Of a DNA stretch of 64,000 nucleotides, positions 26,501 to 38,889 are shown in pieces (the first letter of the stretch is position 1; each line of letters opens with the position of its first letter). The DNA lies in the NCBI RefSeq assembly GCF_932526225.1, contig NC_064035.1, positions 5,393,501-5,457,500 of the forward strand. The letters run 5' to 3'. The notes beneath the pieces were generated by a model, which was not told where the DNA came from, made no database searches, and saw only the letters and a program-made list of their open reading frames with translations. The position numbers and the translations under genes were made by a program. This DNA is from Nematostella vectensis. Lineage: Eukaryota > Cnidaria > Anthozoa > Actiniaria > Edwardsiidae.

Positions 26501-26631
26501 TACAAGGATGCTGAAGGGAAGACTCTTGACCCAGTGGTCCCTCAAGTTCCCATCCAACCCTTCATCTGGGGTGAAGCTAGTTAGGGGGGTGTCGAGATGA
26601 GAGTGAAGATACCGTGAATATTCTAGAGATG

Positions 26632-26670
<39 letters not shown>

Positions 26671-29600
26671 TCAGGGGAGCAGATGAGGTTTGAGAGTTGG
26701 TGAATATTCTAGAGATTTCAATCAATTAATCAATAGTCAGGGGTGTGTCCAGATGAGAACTTTAAAAGCACACTAGCATACACACATTGGCATCAGTCGG
26801 GCCAAGACACATGGATCTAAGCTGTGGTTTAAAGCACTTTGTACGAGTCGAAGTCCCCCTGCAGTTTTTTTGCTGATGAAGTTTAACTGAGGCAAACCGG
26901 TTATGCCATGCTGACGAGTCCTAATAAGGACGAAACAGCTGTCCATGGTTGCCAAACTGCATGGGTAAAAGACTGTGCTAGCGTCCCATCTTGGCCCGAC
27001 TGATGCCAATGTGTGTATGCTGGTGTGCTTTTAAAGTCCAGATGAGAGTTGAGCATGAATACTTTAGAGATATCAATAAATAAATTCTTAATACTTAGGT
27101 GGCTTGTCTAAATGAAAGTGGAGGTACTAGTACCATATTATTACTCTGAAAGATGACCATCACTCACTCATTTCATCAAATCAATCAATGGTTTATGCGA
27201 GAGGGCATATATTGTAATTGTGCCACATAAGCTACCTTTTAAAAATTGGGCTTTCACAGCAATAGGATTCATGATTCCTCCATGATCTCCATAAAGTATC
27301 TGTTGAAAAAGCAAGGCTTCCACTAAACAAGAAAAACATATGCAAAATACCTTCATATCATTGCCACAAAAACAATAACCATGTTTAACAATTTCAAGCT
27401 TAACCACAGGACGACAGTGCAATGTGCTATAAGAATCTTTTAAAGTGGTGAAACAAGTTGTGAAAACAATGATTATTTTTACAATTATGATGAAGATTAC
27501 TATGACGATGATAAAGATCCACAATAATTGGTAATAATATAGAAACAGTAGACAGGAGGATAGGGTTTCCTCCCTCTAGGAACAGTATGTCATTGTGTTC
27601 AGGTTTAGTAGCACATTATACAGTAATCGTAACACAATAAATGCAGTCTCACCTTAGTTGACATTTTTACAGTTTCATAGAAATTTCCTAATGTTGCATA
27701 ACAGACAGCTTTCATGTACAAACAGGCTGTATTTTGAGGGTCGAAACTCTGACAAGCCTGAAAATGCAATGAATCACAGATCACAGCATACCGAATACTG
27801 GTCTCTTGCTCTGTGTTGTAATTAAAAAATTGCACAAAAACAGTCCCTGAGATCAGCATAATTACCATTTAGAGGCACACAAACAAAGCTATTACAGTTT
27901 TTCAAACACAGATTTCATCTAAGAAATTATCTTCATCCTTGTCTTGTTTATGTGTTACCAATGATGTGTAACTTCATTTGAGATACCAGGGTATCAAACT
28001 AAATAAAGATCACTAAAAAAATATTCAATGTAAAGGGTGCCAACCTTAAAGTCATTAAGAGCCAGAGCTGGTTTTCCATTCATGTATTGCAGCATCCCAC
28101 GAAGGTGGAACGTCTGAACGCAGAAAAATAAAATACTGGATGTGAAAAAGCATTTTAATGCATATTAAACAATTAATAACTGCACACAATGCTTCAAAGA
28201 TAATATGAATCAGCATTAGCAGTTGCACTTCCACAACTCACTTCTGCACTTCTTGGTTCTAGTAGCAATGCTGCAGTGAAATGCTCATAAGCAGCTGAAG
28301 CATCTCCCAGTTCCCTGTACACAACAAAGTAATGAGATAGTGAAGGAAATAGTCTGAATTTGAACTCTTTAAAAGCTTGTCAAATTCCACATTCGTTAAA
28401 GAAAATGCTTATGGCATCTAAAATGGCATGGGATTATCAATAGAGAAAGTTAATAGAGTATGTGAGTAACTATTGCATGCAAGAATTACAGCAATGTAAT
28501 GTGATCTATAGTACCTGTATGCATGACCAAGACTCCTATGCACCTCTGCAGTATTAGTGTTCGCCTGGAGTGCCTTCTTGTACAATGGAATGGCTTGCTA
28601 AAGACAAATATTTCAAATATATTAGGTCACACTTTTCCTTGTTTGAAAAATAAAATAAAAATGTACCTATCTATCATGTCTTTAGAACTTTAGTTTGTGA
28701 TTTGTTAGCTTTAAATATAGTACTGTGATGCAATGTCTCAAAACTAATTAGCCCTACCACCCCTGACTCCTCCTGACAGAGCATTTAAATATTTCCATGA
28801 TGTGATCTGATGATGATTTGCATGATGTGGCCTATTCTCTTTCAAAAATCTGCACTTACTGTACCTGTATAAGCCCTCTGTGGTATAGTGACAGCCCTAG
28901 GTACAGAGTAGCAGTTGCCTGACTTGGGTTGTACTCAAGTGATTTTTCCAAGTTTTTCGTTGCTGTAACATAATCCTGTAAAATAATTGAAAAATAAAAC
29001 AATCATACAACCTCATAACTACCTAAGGGCAGAGGAGTGATGTTAACAGCTAGAAAATAGAAATAAATCATTGCAGGGTTCATTAACTTCTGAGCAAGTC
29101 AAAACACTTTCCAGAGGTGGAGCAACAAGGAGAGGAAAATAGAAGAAAGGGCGCTCAGTACATTCCTTACCTCAGACATAAAGTGTAAAGTACCACTGAT
29201 CAAGTACAACTCTGCTGAAGGCTGTAAGCTAAGGGCAACACTAATGTCTTTGATAGCTTCAGGGATGCGGCCAATGGGTGATAGCACCTACAGTATACAT
29301 TGTACAAGTGTTTTGAATAGCTTAACAGGGTAACAATACACAATCTAACCATGTGCACAAGTGGAAATTAAATAGTATATGTATGTTAAAAACATTGTGC
29401 TAAGGTAGAGATAAAGAGATGGTAGCAGTATCCTGTTGAAAAAAGGCATTAAACAGGCAGAGGCATTGTCATCAAAGGGCTTGTCCCTAATAAATGGAAG
29501 GGGCAGATCTAGCTTGTCCCTAATAAATGAAAGGGGCAGCTCTAGCTTAAGTCCAATGCCAAGGCAGAGTGGAAATACTTTTTCACTACATTCATCTTTA

Positions 29601-32600
29601 TTTTTGCATGTCTAAGATTGTGCAAACATTTTCTTGGCACAATTTACAAGTCCTAAATTTCACTATTAAAGAGAAAAATGGTGTTAGCAGGGGATTTAAT
29701 TTCGCAAAGTTCATGTGACTTTTTCCATTTTTACAAAAAAAAATGATGTTGACAGACAACTGAAACAAGGCCAATATATTAAAACAAAACCAAAACGCTG
29801 TAAGAATTAGTTTTAGAGTAATGTGGACAGTGTTCCTGTTCTCTCAAGCCATTTCCGAGTATCATTCCATGTCCTCATGAAGAGATCTCAATAAAATCTT
29901 CAATGATTTTTCTGTACCCATTAAATTTCGTGAGATAAAAGTTTACAGCCTATATTTTTTGCAAGTCTTTAAGTTCACGAAAAGCGTGAATGTATGCAGG
30001 GAATGCATGTATGGAAATTCAGTAGAATATGTATATACTGGTACTCTTCTCTGCCTTAAACTAAGCATTTTCTTAAAAACAAAGAGATGGGTGTGCACCT
30101 TAGCAGAATGCTCTTTAATGCATCCTTTTCACATAACAATTTTTTTGGTAGCCCAAGGTGGGGGGGGGGGGGGGGGGGTAAGCTCCCTAAACGCTCCCCC
30201 TAGGATCGCTACTGTCTGGCAGTGAATGGGGTAATGCTCATTCACAGTTGATGATTACTTGGTAACTCATTCCATATTTCATTTTAAAATCATACTTAAT
30301 ATCTACTAGCTGGCTAAATTTCCTAACCAACAGGCAGACAGATTCATCACCTCTGCTCTCCTTATCCATCCCTCTGGATTCTTAGGGCTATGGCTGATCA
30401 CGGTGGAGAAGTCACTGATGGCAGCATCTGAGTTCTCTTTGATCTAAGAAAAGAAATAAGACTTTTATAGTAGAACTATTACTTGGACTCCATGACATGT
30501 CAATACTTACTTAGTAATTCTACTAACCTGAATACCCTTCTTTACATATGCTGTCCCTCGACCGAGGAAAGCGCTCGTCACCTTGGGATGCTCCTAAAAT
30601 CAAGAGAGAAATGATGATTATCAAGACATATAAAAATTGTGCAGGACTACAAAGGTATACATCCAGTACTATAGCAGTGCCAAACCAAGTATTAAAGTCG
30701 GCTTTATTCTACTCCCAGTGCCGTAGCTGGCCTCGAAATATAAGCAACAGGAAAATGCCTGCAGTAATGCCTATTCTACTACTTTGTCTGCACTATATAG
30801 TACATTTACATAGATTTAACATAACATTAGGTAACAAATTACCTTGATAATCTTGGTAAAATAGGAGATAGCATCATCAATATCTCCACATCCCAAAAGA
30901 CTAATAGCATGAGCTGTAATAAAAGAAACAAATAATTTTACCATTTATGCAAGTAAAGGCTTATTATTTACCAGTAATAGAAAATCTGGACAGCTCACCA
31001 ACTTCCTTATCCACACTGTTATTGCCTGTAGTAAAGAGCTTCTTGCCAGACGTGTGAGTAATCACTAGGTGTAGCCCCTGTACATTTAGAATATGAAAAC
31101 ATAAATTCACCTATGCACAACCATGCCCCAGCTTCAATAAACTACACACTAATAACAATCCTAACCTCAAAGAAAATGATAATTGTTTCCAGTTAAAGGA
31201 GGAGCATCACACAATGGAAAACACTTCAAGTTAAACAGGACAAAACATGCTACCATTATGCTGGTTTTCTTGCAATTTAACCAATGTATTTGCAGTTGTA
31301 GTGGTTGAGGAGTGGTTGATAGACATTCTTTAATCAGAAGTATTATCTGAACAAGGTGAAATTATTGCCAGTAACCGTGGCCATTTGTTGACTTGCATGA
31401 CAGTGATCGAATCTTGAAGGAAGATGTTCGAGGCTTTCTTTGTGAGATGACAGGCAAAACTTGAACCTTGGATGTTTTGTAATATATTTTTTTACTCTTT
31501 TATGAGAACTGAACTTTTGCGTTTCTTTACTGTGTTGTCAAATGTGGCTCTCGGGCCCTGAGTAAAGTTGACTTTCGATACACAAAACAAATGAAGTCTG
31601 CCTTGATCGTTATGGAAACACGGATAATTGACGTCCACGAACTAACCAAAATCACTGTTAAAATGTCAAGGCGAAGGGCCTAATGAATTGAGAATTGCTA
31701 TAACTCTATTACGATAGAAAACAGTGCTTTGAGACAAATTCTAATAAGTCAATTACAGAGATCATCAGGCCTGTATAGGTTGGCTATTTTAAGCCTCCAC
31801 GTTAAAAGTCCAAAATATTGTAGTAAATAGTTAAGTATTTCCATGTAGTCATCAAGTCATCAAGAACTTTTTTAAAGACTTTATTTTAGAATACTTACCT
31901 AAAACTTAAAACTAAATAGGCAGTATAGGGATTGTTCACCGAGTCACACACAAAAATGATGAATCGAGTGATTTTTTATAACAGTAATGACTGCTGCCAT
32001 CTACGTTACTTTATAATTGGTATTAGAAGCAAAATTTGAGATTGGTAGTAGTATTTATTTAGTATTTACCATAACCTTTATCTTGAAAGTGAAAATCAAT
32101 ATTTTAAGTGCAACAATACTTGTTGAATTAATGTTCTGTTCATATTAAGGATCCATTTTTCCAAAATTAAAAATGAAGAAATAGTATGAAATTATTAAAA
32201 TTATACACACCTGCCCATTATAACTTTGAATCACAAAATGATTCTGGTTTTCAGGAACACATGCATTCCTCAGGCTTTCACACTCTGCAATCATAAACAA
32301 AAATTAGTTGTAAAAAAACCTACTGTACTAGAGCTCCATAAGGCAGGGCTTCTGGAATTACGAGGAAAAAAACTCAAAATTACGCTGGATTCTTTGCTAA
32401 ATTACGCGGAAAATCAATCATTACGCGCTAAATTACGTAGGATTTTGCAATACATTTTCTTTAAAAATCAAAATTTTGCGGGATTCTTTACTGAATTACG
32501 CACTAAATTATATGGAATATCAACTGTTACGCCCAAACTACATTTTGTACCGAAGGAAAGCACGAGGTTTATTTTTTGCGCGAATATATCTTAGGCGAGT

Positions 32601-35600
32601 TTTCATTGGCTCCTAGCCACCAGCCAATTAAAAAAGGTATTTTATTATTAGTCCTAGGTCTTCGCGATTTAGCAAAGAACGCCTAGTCATTTTATTTGTT
32701 TTTTGAAATTAAGTTCTAAATATCACACTCTTACAAAGAATATCTGTCTTTTTTTAAGAGAAATAGAGGTAAAAACTATAAAAGAACACATCAGCTGTGC
32801 ACTTAAATGTTTTTTCTTTCAAAATTTAGCCAAATTACACTGGATTACGCGGAAATTTGCGGATTACGTGGAGAAAGCCAAATTACGCGCTTCCGCACAA
32901 GCGCGTAATTCCAGAAGCCCTGATAAGGTGACAGGTATACGTAGAAGGGTCAATAAAAGTTTAACTGCAGATATCATAAAAAAGTTCCACATCAGATACA
33001 AAGGTGCATAGGTTTCCCAAATTTTCACATTTTTTTAAGGTTTTGCCTATAAATGGATATGTTGTGGTTGGAAATTTATCTTAGTTGGAAATTTTTCTCA
33101 ACTAGTTGAAAATTTTTCAACTGGTTGGTAATTTTACAACCAGCTGAAAATTTTCAAACCAGTGGAAATTTTTCAAATTGTGGTTATCTGTCATTCTAAA
33201 AGGGATTATATTTTGGGGGGCTCATTAATAAAACAGGGGCTTGGATTTTTAGGGGGTATTAAAAGAACAAAACACACCACTCCCCTACACCTGCTCTCCT
33301 CTCCCTCTCTCTCTCCTCTCCCTATCTCTCTCCTCTCCCACCACTCTACTTTCTACACTCTTACTTATCTATTTATTCATTACCCTACTAAGTGAGTTAC
33401 CTGTGTCTAATTTACATTTTTTTTTCTTACCTTACCGTGATTCGAACCCTCAACCTTTCGCTCCGAAGTCAGTAGCCCTTACCACTTGACCACTAAGGCT
33501 TGTGACGAAAGATGAGCGATTAAATCTTGCTTTATTGTAATATTCATGACGCGCCTTACGTCACGCTTGTTATAAATGCACGCATGCGTATTAACGTGAA
33601 ACAGAGACTTTTCACATGAAATCTTTTCACGAGCGTAGTGCAAACTTTTGTGGATAAAAAGCAAAAAATATCACAAAAGACTAACTGTGCTGCCATTACA
33701 ATGAATTTACAACGTTTGAAAACATGCCAGAACCTGTATAGGGCTTAAATAGATGTTTCGTATTCTAAAATTGCGTACGTAAAAGCTCTGCGTGACTCGG
33801 ACCTGGCGGCTTCGGAGGAGTCTAAAATTACGCACTTTTGTCGAACGTAACTCAAGATAGGTGCGAAAGCGAGTATTGAATGACTGACATGTAAGACTGC
33901 ACAATAATTAGAGCAATAATAGTGTTCTTTTATTTCTCTTGAATAATTATTTTTTGTCCTCTTCGTGGCATCGTAATTACTCGATTTTGTGTAACATTCT
34001 CTCTTCTGAAGAAGCCGATGTTTATGAAATGTACCGCTGGAACAAGAACCTATAGAAAATGTTTTTAATTAATTAGACATTTCGATTGTGCTAAAGGTCA
34101 TTACTCGGAAAATATGATAGTAATTAGTTCTCCATATCAATTGTTCTAAAAGTCATTACTAGAACGAGGAAAGTTACATTGTACTAAAAGCCATTGCGTA
34201 TTGTACGAATAAAGAATGCTATTCAACTCTCATGTTCATGTTCAGAAATAATGGGATTTTCGACAAAGAAAAGGTATAAAAACAGTGAGTTTGTCATTGA
34301 ACGAAACATCATCATGGCGGAGGAAGTTGTGCCGTGTGTTGACCGCGCTTTATTCCTAGAAAAGATTACGGAATTGAAGCTCCAAACCAAAAGTAAAAAA
34401 TCAGAAATCAATTTTTACATTGAAGATGGTTTGTATGAAAAAGCAAAACAATTTTTAAAGCAAAAAAAGTAGCGCATTAGTGATGATCCAATAGTTCTGT
34501 CGTCTGCCGACGAAAATACTATAAAACGGAAGAAATGGTCCTATGCCAACGGGAAGGTATGGCCAACATCTATGACGCATTGAAATGCGCCCAAATCAAT
34601 TAATTAAATAAAAATATCTTCTACACAGTTTTGTTACGTAAAGTTTATTTTAACAAAGTCTTACCCAACCATACCCTAACCCTAACCAAAAGATACTTGA
34701 AGTTTATTTTAACAAAGTCTTACCCAACCATTCCCTAACCCTAACCCCAACGTACTTATCAAAAAAGAATGCCTGGTACATTTGAGGTCTTCCAGATTTT
34801 GCACTGGTTGGAGAATTTCCAACTGGTTGTAAAATTTCTAACTAGTTGAAAAATTTCCAACTGGTTGGTAAAAATTCCAACCAAAATGAATTTCCAACCA
34901 CAACAGATACAAATGGATCTCATTTTTAGTGGGTCTGTCCCCAGATTACGTCACAGTGTGTCATGAACCAAGAAATATGCAACAAGATGCAGATGCGAGT
35001 TTCCAATAATAACACATGGACCTTGACCAATCAGAGCAGGTGATTTTCGAGTGTAGTTGTATAAAAATATAAAATGGATACCATCCCTTAACATAAACTC
35101 CCATTCCCCCCATTTCCGTAAAGAAATCCTGTTTAAAATGACAGCACACAAAACGCAACATAGAATAAAATCAAAATATTAAACAATACCACAAAACAGC
35201 AGAGTTGAAGCTTAAGTAAGGTACTTATCCCTTTTGAGAGAGTGGTGCAATAGCTCAGTGGTACGAGCTTCGATTCTCAAGTAAGAGGACCAGGACACGA
35301 AAAAACCTGGCTCTCTACATTGGGGACTGTGTATTAATTAACATACTAACACTCTCTCATCCATGTAAACTTCGTGGCAGCACAGTGCACCTTATATAGC
35401 AGTCCGAATAAGACCCTGTGTAATGTAAATCCAGAGTAATTCAGCCTATGGCTGCAATTATGGATAATGTCCGTCCATCTCCCTTTCCTTTCTTCCCTTC
35501 CATTATCGGCTACCCAAAAATATTACAAAAACTAAATAAACAACCAGAAATGTGACACTTCTAGTTAAGGAAACAACGTTTTTTTAGGATTGCTCATTAT

Positions 35601-36366
35601 TTTGCTTAGCTAGTAGAATTTATTCCTATGCACCATAAAATATAGTAGACAAAAAATTGTCTTTGAGTTGAATACAGGAGGATGAAAAAATGCAGTAAAA
35701 TCTCCAACATTTACTGATCATGATGAAAATCGACAGGCAAATCTGTATCTGTCATTGAAATACCAGGGTGCTTTCTGGCCTTTGTTTTAGCTTTGGTTTT
35801 GTGTAAAGCTTTTTGTGTAAGATAATTTAATCTACGCTGAATAATTATGACAAACAGTCAAATGTTTATTGTTATGAATACTGAATGTGTTTTGTTCGCG
35901 AGATATTTTAGCGTTAATCTAAAGTGTGCGATAAAGGGGACGAGTACCTTTTAAAAAACAGTACCGATAATGCTACTATAAAACGACAGTACAGTACTTC
36001 CTGGTTTGAGGATGGCTGTATCAAGTTGACATTTGTGAGCACTGTATCTGCACGACTAATGGCCCCATCACATTATTCAATTTAATAAAGGAACTTTACT
36101 TATTTGATGATTCGGTATACAATAAACAACTCACCGAAAGTCTGCTGGCATGAATGGTTTTCTTCGTCTCTCTCGATGTGGCAGTGAACTGGGGTCTTGT
36201 CTACGGTTCCAGTCGAATGCGGGAGCTCAGATCCCAGGTTGATGTGTAAGACTTGTTGTTCCTTTGCGCAGAAATGTCTGCTATCTGAGACATGGATAGC
36301 TTGTGAGGAAGATATAGGCGAACAACAAAGCAATAAAAACAACAACTTGGCCATCCGAGCCGCCAT
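20574..36366 (-). CDS. TTC13: TTC13/SRFR1-type tetratricopeptide repeat protein (24 exons)
   Basis: Model: complement(join(20574..20657, 20787..20865, 21335..21414, 21562..21685, 21995..22110, 22986..23067, 23506..23589, 24966..25058, 25543..25763, 25975..26058, 26504..26622, 27236..27299, 27653..27757, 28045..28113, 28242..28314, 28515..28597, 28865..28975, 29171..29287, 30351..30443, 30528..30593, 30843..30913, 30999..31077, 32211..32284, 36135..36366)), 800 aa. Every intron is GT-AG and every phase agrees. The start (ATG at 36366) opens a signal-like hydrophobic segment (MAKLLFLLLCCSP). Exons 4-12 encode TPRs (SPIGRIPEAIKD, LGLSLYHRGLIQ, LRGMLQYMNGKPALAL). Exons 13-24 encode the TTC13-specific C-terminal half (EYSRYLHSHLDTPL, RHHRAMGLAILDVAQAAQRH, FDVAVKWRR, NLMPLSRGT). 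Molecular function is poorly known; the plant homologue SRFR1 restrains immunity. The model stops at TAA 20574-20576, which overlaps a good GTAAGT donor. Human TTC13 has a longer tail (about 860 aa), so one more exon may exist. Confidence 0.93.
22695..23010 (-). repeat. 49-bp minisatellite made of TTC13 exon 19 end plus its splice donor
   Basis: Homologous points (GATCAAGTC or variants) fall at 22704, 22753, 22802, 22851, 22900, 22949 and 22998, an exact 49-base period. The last copy is the real 3' end of exon 19 (coding EDLISALK) with donor GTAAAG at 22985. The other six lie downstream in the intron; each keeps the exon-like sequence and a GTAAAG-type donor. Confidence 0.93.
23832..24945. 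repeat. About 40-bp minisatellite in TTC13 intron 17
   Basis: About 28 imperfect copies of a unit like GAGCACTCAGAACCCATCGG followed by TAAGACCCACAGTCACGTTA. Shorter variants contain AGTCCTTCA. It nearly fills the intron between exons 17 and 18, starting some 20 bases beyond the exon 17 donor. Unlike the 49-bp array it contains no recognisable exon sequence. Confidence 0.92.
26585..27110 (-). repeat. Degenerate repeats of the TTC13 exon 14 acceptor region
   Basis: The exon 14 start (26622) and its polypyrimidine-poor acceptor appear again, diverged. Around 26680-26735 there is GAATATTCTAGAGAT with flanking CAATCAAT repeats and a GATGAG block, and around 27038-27080 there is GATGAGAGTTGAGCATGAAT and TTTAGAGATATCAATAAATA. 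The next copy toward the intron would read EYSPTLKP before a stop. A (CAAT)n microsatellite sits at about 26633-26670. A MITE interrupts the series. Confidence 0.65.
26761..27035. mobile_element. 275-bp MITE with 47-bp TIRs
   Basis: The left arm 26761-26807 and right arm 26989-27035 are inverted copies with very few mismatches, starting TTTAAAAGCACACTAGCATA. Both flanks contain GTCCAGATGAGA, either a target duplication or part of the surrounding repeat. It lies in TTC13 intron 13; the interior has no meaningful ORF. Confidence 0.82.
32344..32922. mobile_element. 579-bp non-autonomous TIR element in TTC13 intron 1
   Basis: A perfect 19-base TIR, CAGGGCTTCTGGAATTACG at 32344-32362 and its complement at 32904-32922, is flanked by ATAAGG on both sides (probable target-site duplication). 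The interior is studded with AATTACGC-type 8-mers in both halves. It sits 60 bases upstream of exon 2 on the coding strand. Confidence 0.85.
33060..34905. mobile_element. 1.85-kb TIR element with repeated CCAACTGGTTG termini
   Basis: The 17-base TIR TGTTGTGGTTGGAAATT is at 33060-33076 and its complement at 34889-34905. Each end continues inward as about 100 bases of tandem AACTGGTTG/AAATTTT motifs (33060-33185 and 34795-34905), so the ends could fold into a long hairpin. AAATGGAT occurs near both outer flanks. Inside are a pseudo-tRNA, an ORF 34194..34472 (92 aa, Lys-rich, unrecognised) and a 66-bp duplication (about 34640-34750) with CCCTAACCCTAACC motifs. No transposase is recognised. Confidence 0.65.
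33429..33501 (-). pseudogene. tRNA-Arg(TCG)-like sequence, probably a SINE head or tRNA relic
   Basis: On the minus strand the 73-base segment has an A-box-like TTAGTGGTCAAGTGG, the anticodon loop CTTCGGA (TCG) and a B box GGTTCGAATCAC, in the layout of eukaryotic tRNA-Arg(TCG). The acceptor ends pair as CCTTA/TAAGG, but the anticodon and T stems are broken, so it is not a working tRNA. An A-rich run follows downstream. Confidence 0.6.
35238..35500 (+). mobile_element. Possible tRNA-derived SINE
   Basis: ATAGCTCAGTGGTACGAGC at about 35249 resembles a pol III A box of a tRNA. The B-box region is degenerate (AGGACCAGGACACGA). The sequence lies in TTC13 intron 1. Right boundary and family are guesses. 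Confidence 0.3.
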
Positions 36367-37504
36367 ATTGGCACTGACTCGGCCTAGGGCCTCGCGGACA
36401 TGATGATGTAACCAGAGGTAGAGGTAACCCAACACAATGGGAAGAATAACACATGTGCACTCACTGTATAAAGCGAGCAAAGCGCTAGCAAACAAAAATT
36501 AAAGGAATTCTAAGGGTAATAATAAGGATGAATAACGCCAGACTACCTCAGTCTGTTTATAGAACTTGTTCCTGTTATTTTTCGTACCTCTTCTTTTAGA
36601 CTGTATTTTCAAGCATTTGTATAATTTGATGCAAATTTACCCAGAATAGCTTTTAATAGAAACGAATAATAAACTGTTCTATCACATTGTTTCGCCGATA
36701 GCCACTCAAAGTTTTACTGTTAAAGCCTCGGTAAAAATCGATAAAATCTCGCCAGCAGTTTCTGCACCGACGCATTAGGACTAAAGGAGCCCAACCTGCC
36801 CACTCAGAACAGAAAAAAGCCTCCTCCACAGGGGGTATGATAACATAAAATCGGACTTCGCACAAGCCATTATAGGAGAACTAAGACGATTGTTTACCAA
36901 ACCCAACTGTTCAATCAATCATCGATTTTGAATAAATACCCAGTTGTTCAATAGCAATTTACTGATCTCGGTTTTTCTGAACATTGTCTATTTATCCATA
37001 ATATTTTTATTGTCTGCTTGTTATGATAACTCAACTGCATTATTTAACTCTGAAACGCCGCATATCATGAACAATTAAAATGCTTCCTATTAAAAATTCA
37101 CTAGCTATAATTACGAGTTTGTAAGAATCGATATATCAACAGTGGAATACAACTTCATACACCTTCCAGTGGCATGTTTATTGGCATCAGTTATATAAAA
37201 CACGGACCAAAAGACAAGGGCGAACTGGCGAATGGGTGAATGCAAAACGCGTGAAACAAATAACTTGCTAGTGTCCAATGCGACTTCACGGACAGCATTT
37301 CGCATGCAAAGCACAAGGTGTTAGCAAGGTAAACATGAGTCAAAATAGACAATAAATGTGCACGTTTAGTATCTCCTGTAAAATGATAACGTTTTCGAAA
37401 CACAATTTCTTTAGTTACACTTCTTTATCATATGTAGATATCAATTTCGATGGTGGAAAGTTGTTCGGTCGTAATCGTTCGCTTTGTATGGTAGGCCTGA
37501 AAAG
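36367..37504. other. Divergent intergenic region (TTC13 / first K2P gene)
   Basis: 1.1 kb between the divergently transcribed TTC13 and the first potassium channel gene, so it could hold both promoters. No TATA-type or other core element stands out, and the ORFs inside are short. Confidence 0.45.
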
Positions 37505-38889
37505 ATGCATCAACTGGTGAAAAAACTTCTTATTCGAAGCACAGTTCTTATTGTGTACAGCATACTGAGCGCATGGCTTTTTTACGAGCTGGAAAAACAA
37601 CCCATCTCAAATGCCCAAACAGCGGACAACATGATCAAGAGCATTAAGCTTGAGCTCAAGACAAAGTACAACATGAGTGAGAACGCAACCAACAGATTTG
37701 TGGAAAGTGTGGTTCAAGCAGAATCAGTAAGAAGGCGACACGACTGGACTTTTGCACGTTCACTCTTTTTTGTCTGTGTATCACTCTCGACAATTGGTAA
37801 GAAGATTAAGTGTGTATAGAAAAGTCCATGGTACTTTTATATCAATCATCCAATCGTATATACCTATTTCAAATAAAGATGCACTTGAGAATCCATGTGT
37901 CTTAACCAGCGGTGGTTCATGGGTAGTGTATAAGCGGCTGAACCCTTGTATCTGAAGCCATGTGAATGTTCATAAGAACATAAACAAGAATTCTAAAGTT
38001 TTTGAAACTTAAATTTGTATTTGATTTACGCTTAATCGCTTTTTTTGCCATGCGGGTTACAATACACAGATTCTCAGTGCAGCCTTAATGCTAAATAGGT
38101 GAATACGTGGCAAGAAATAGCTTACCTAACAAAACGGTCAAAGTGGTCACGCTAGCGCGCGTAAGTGTGAATGATTAATTGAATATAAAATATGTTGAAT
38201 TTTTTTATCTATTTGTGAGAAACGTCATAATACTTATGATATTTCCTTGTTCTCCAGGGTACGGAAATATAACACCTAAACGAGCAGCGACTCAAGTCAT
38301 CTTCATATTCTTCTGCACCCTTGGACTTCCTATAATGATGCTGGCATTGAAAACCGCGGGAGAAATCATCGCAATTGGGCTACAATCAGTCGTCACTTAC
38401 ACCGAAAAGCGTGTTTTTAAAAGCAATGATATCACCGCCAAAAGTCTTAAAATAAAAACGCTTGTACTCTCTATGGTAACATCATTCACAACTATAGGGA
38501 TATTTGCTGTTGTACAGTCTTATATAGAAGACTGGACTGTAATCGAGAGCTTGTACGCATGGGGAGTGACTTTTACAACCATAGGTTTCGGTGACTATAT
38601 TCCATATTTATCAATGGAGGCCGCAATCGAATTGCATCATGGGAAATACGCTCCAATAACATCGACCATTCTGACAGCGGCAACATTGTTTCCTTCTCTG
38701 TTTCTGCTTTCGCTTGTTTCGTGTATGTTGACCTCTATACTGGAAGTGGTCGAGGTTTTAAAACCTAAGGAAAGGTTGACAGAGTCCTGTAGACGTATTA
38801 CAACATGGCGGAGTAGAAGAAGCACGGAACACAGAAACACAGGGAATCAAGATGACAGCGATCGCTCTGTGGCCTTAATAACGACCTAG
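37505..38889 (+). CDS. Two-pore-domain potassium channel, copy 1 (two exons)
   Basis: Model: join(37505..37796, 38258..38889), 307 aa. The intron splits the first selectivity filter exactly at TIG^YGN (residues 96-101), a position typical of K2P genes. Topology: M1 about residues 10-28; extracellular cap loop with two N-glycosylation sites, NMS and NAT (N56, N60); pore 1 (TIGYGN). M2 (VIFIFFCTLGLPIMM) and M3 (about 163-187) follow, then pore 2 with TTIGFGDY (204-211), M4 (about 228-250) and a short Ser/Arg-rich tail. As a dimer it should form a K+ leak channel at the plasma membrane, setting resting potential. The KCNK subfamily cannot be assigned by eye. A near-identical paralogue lies 1.8 kb downstream. 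Confidence 0.93.

Noticed and set aside
34670-34750. Interstitial telomere sequence
   Set aside because: Only two CCCTAA units per site inside a duplicated transposon segment; too short to indicate a telomere relic.
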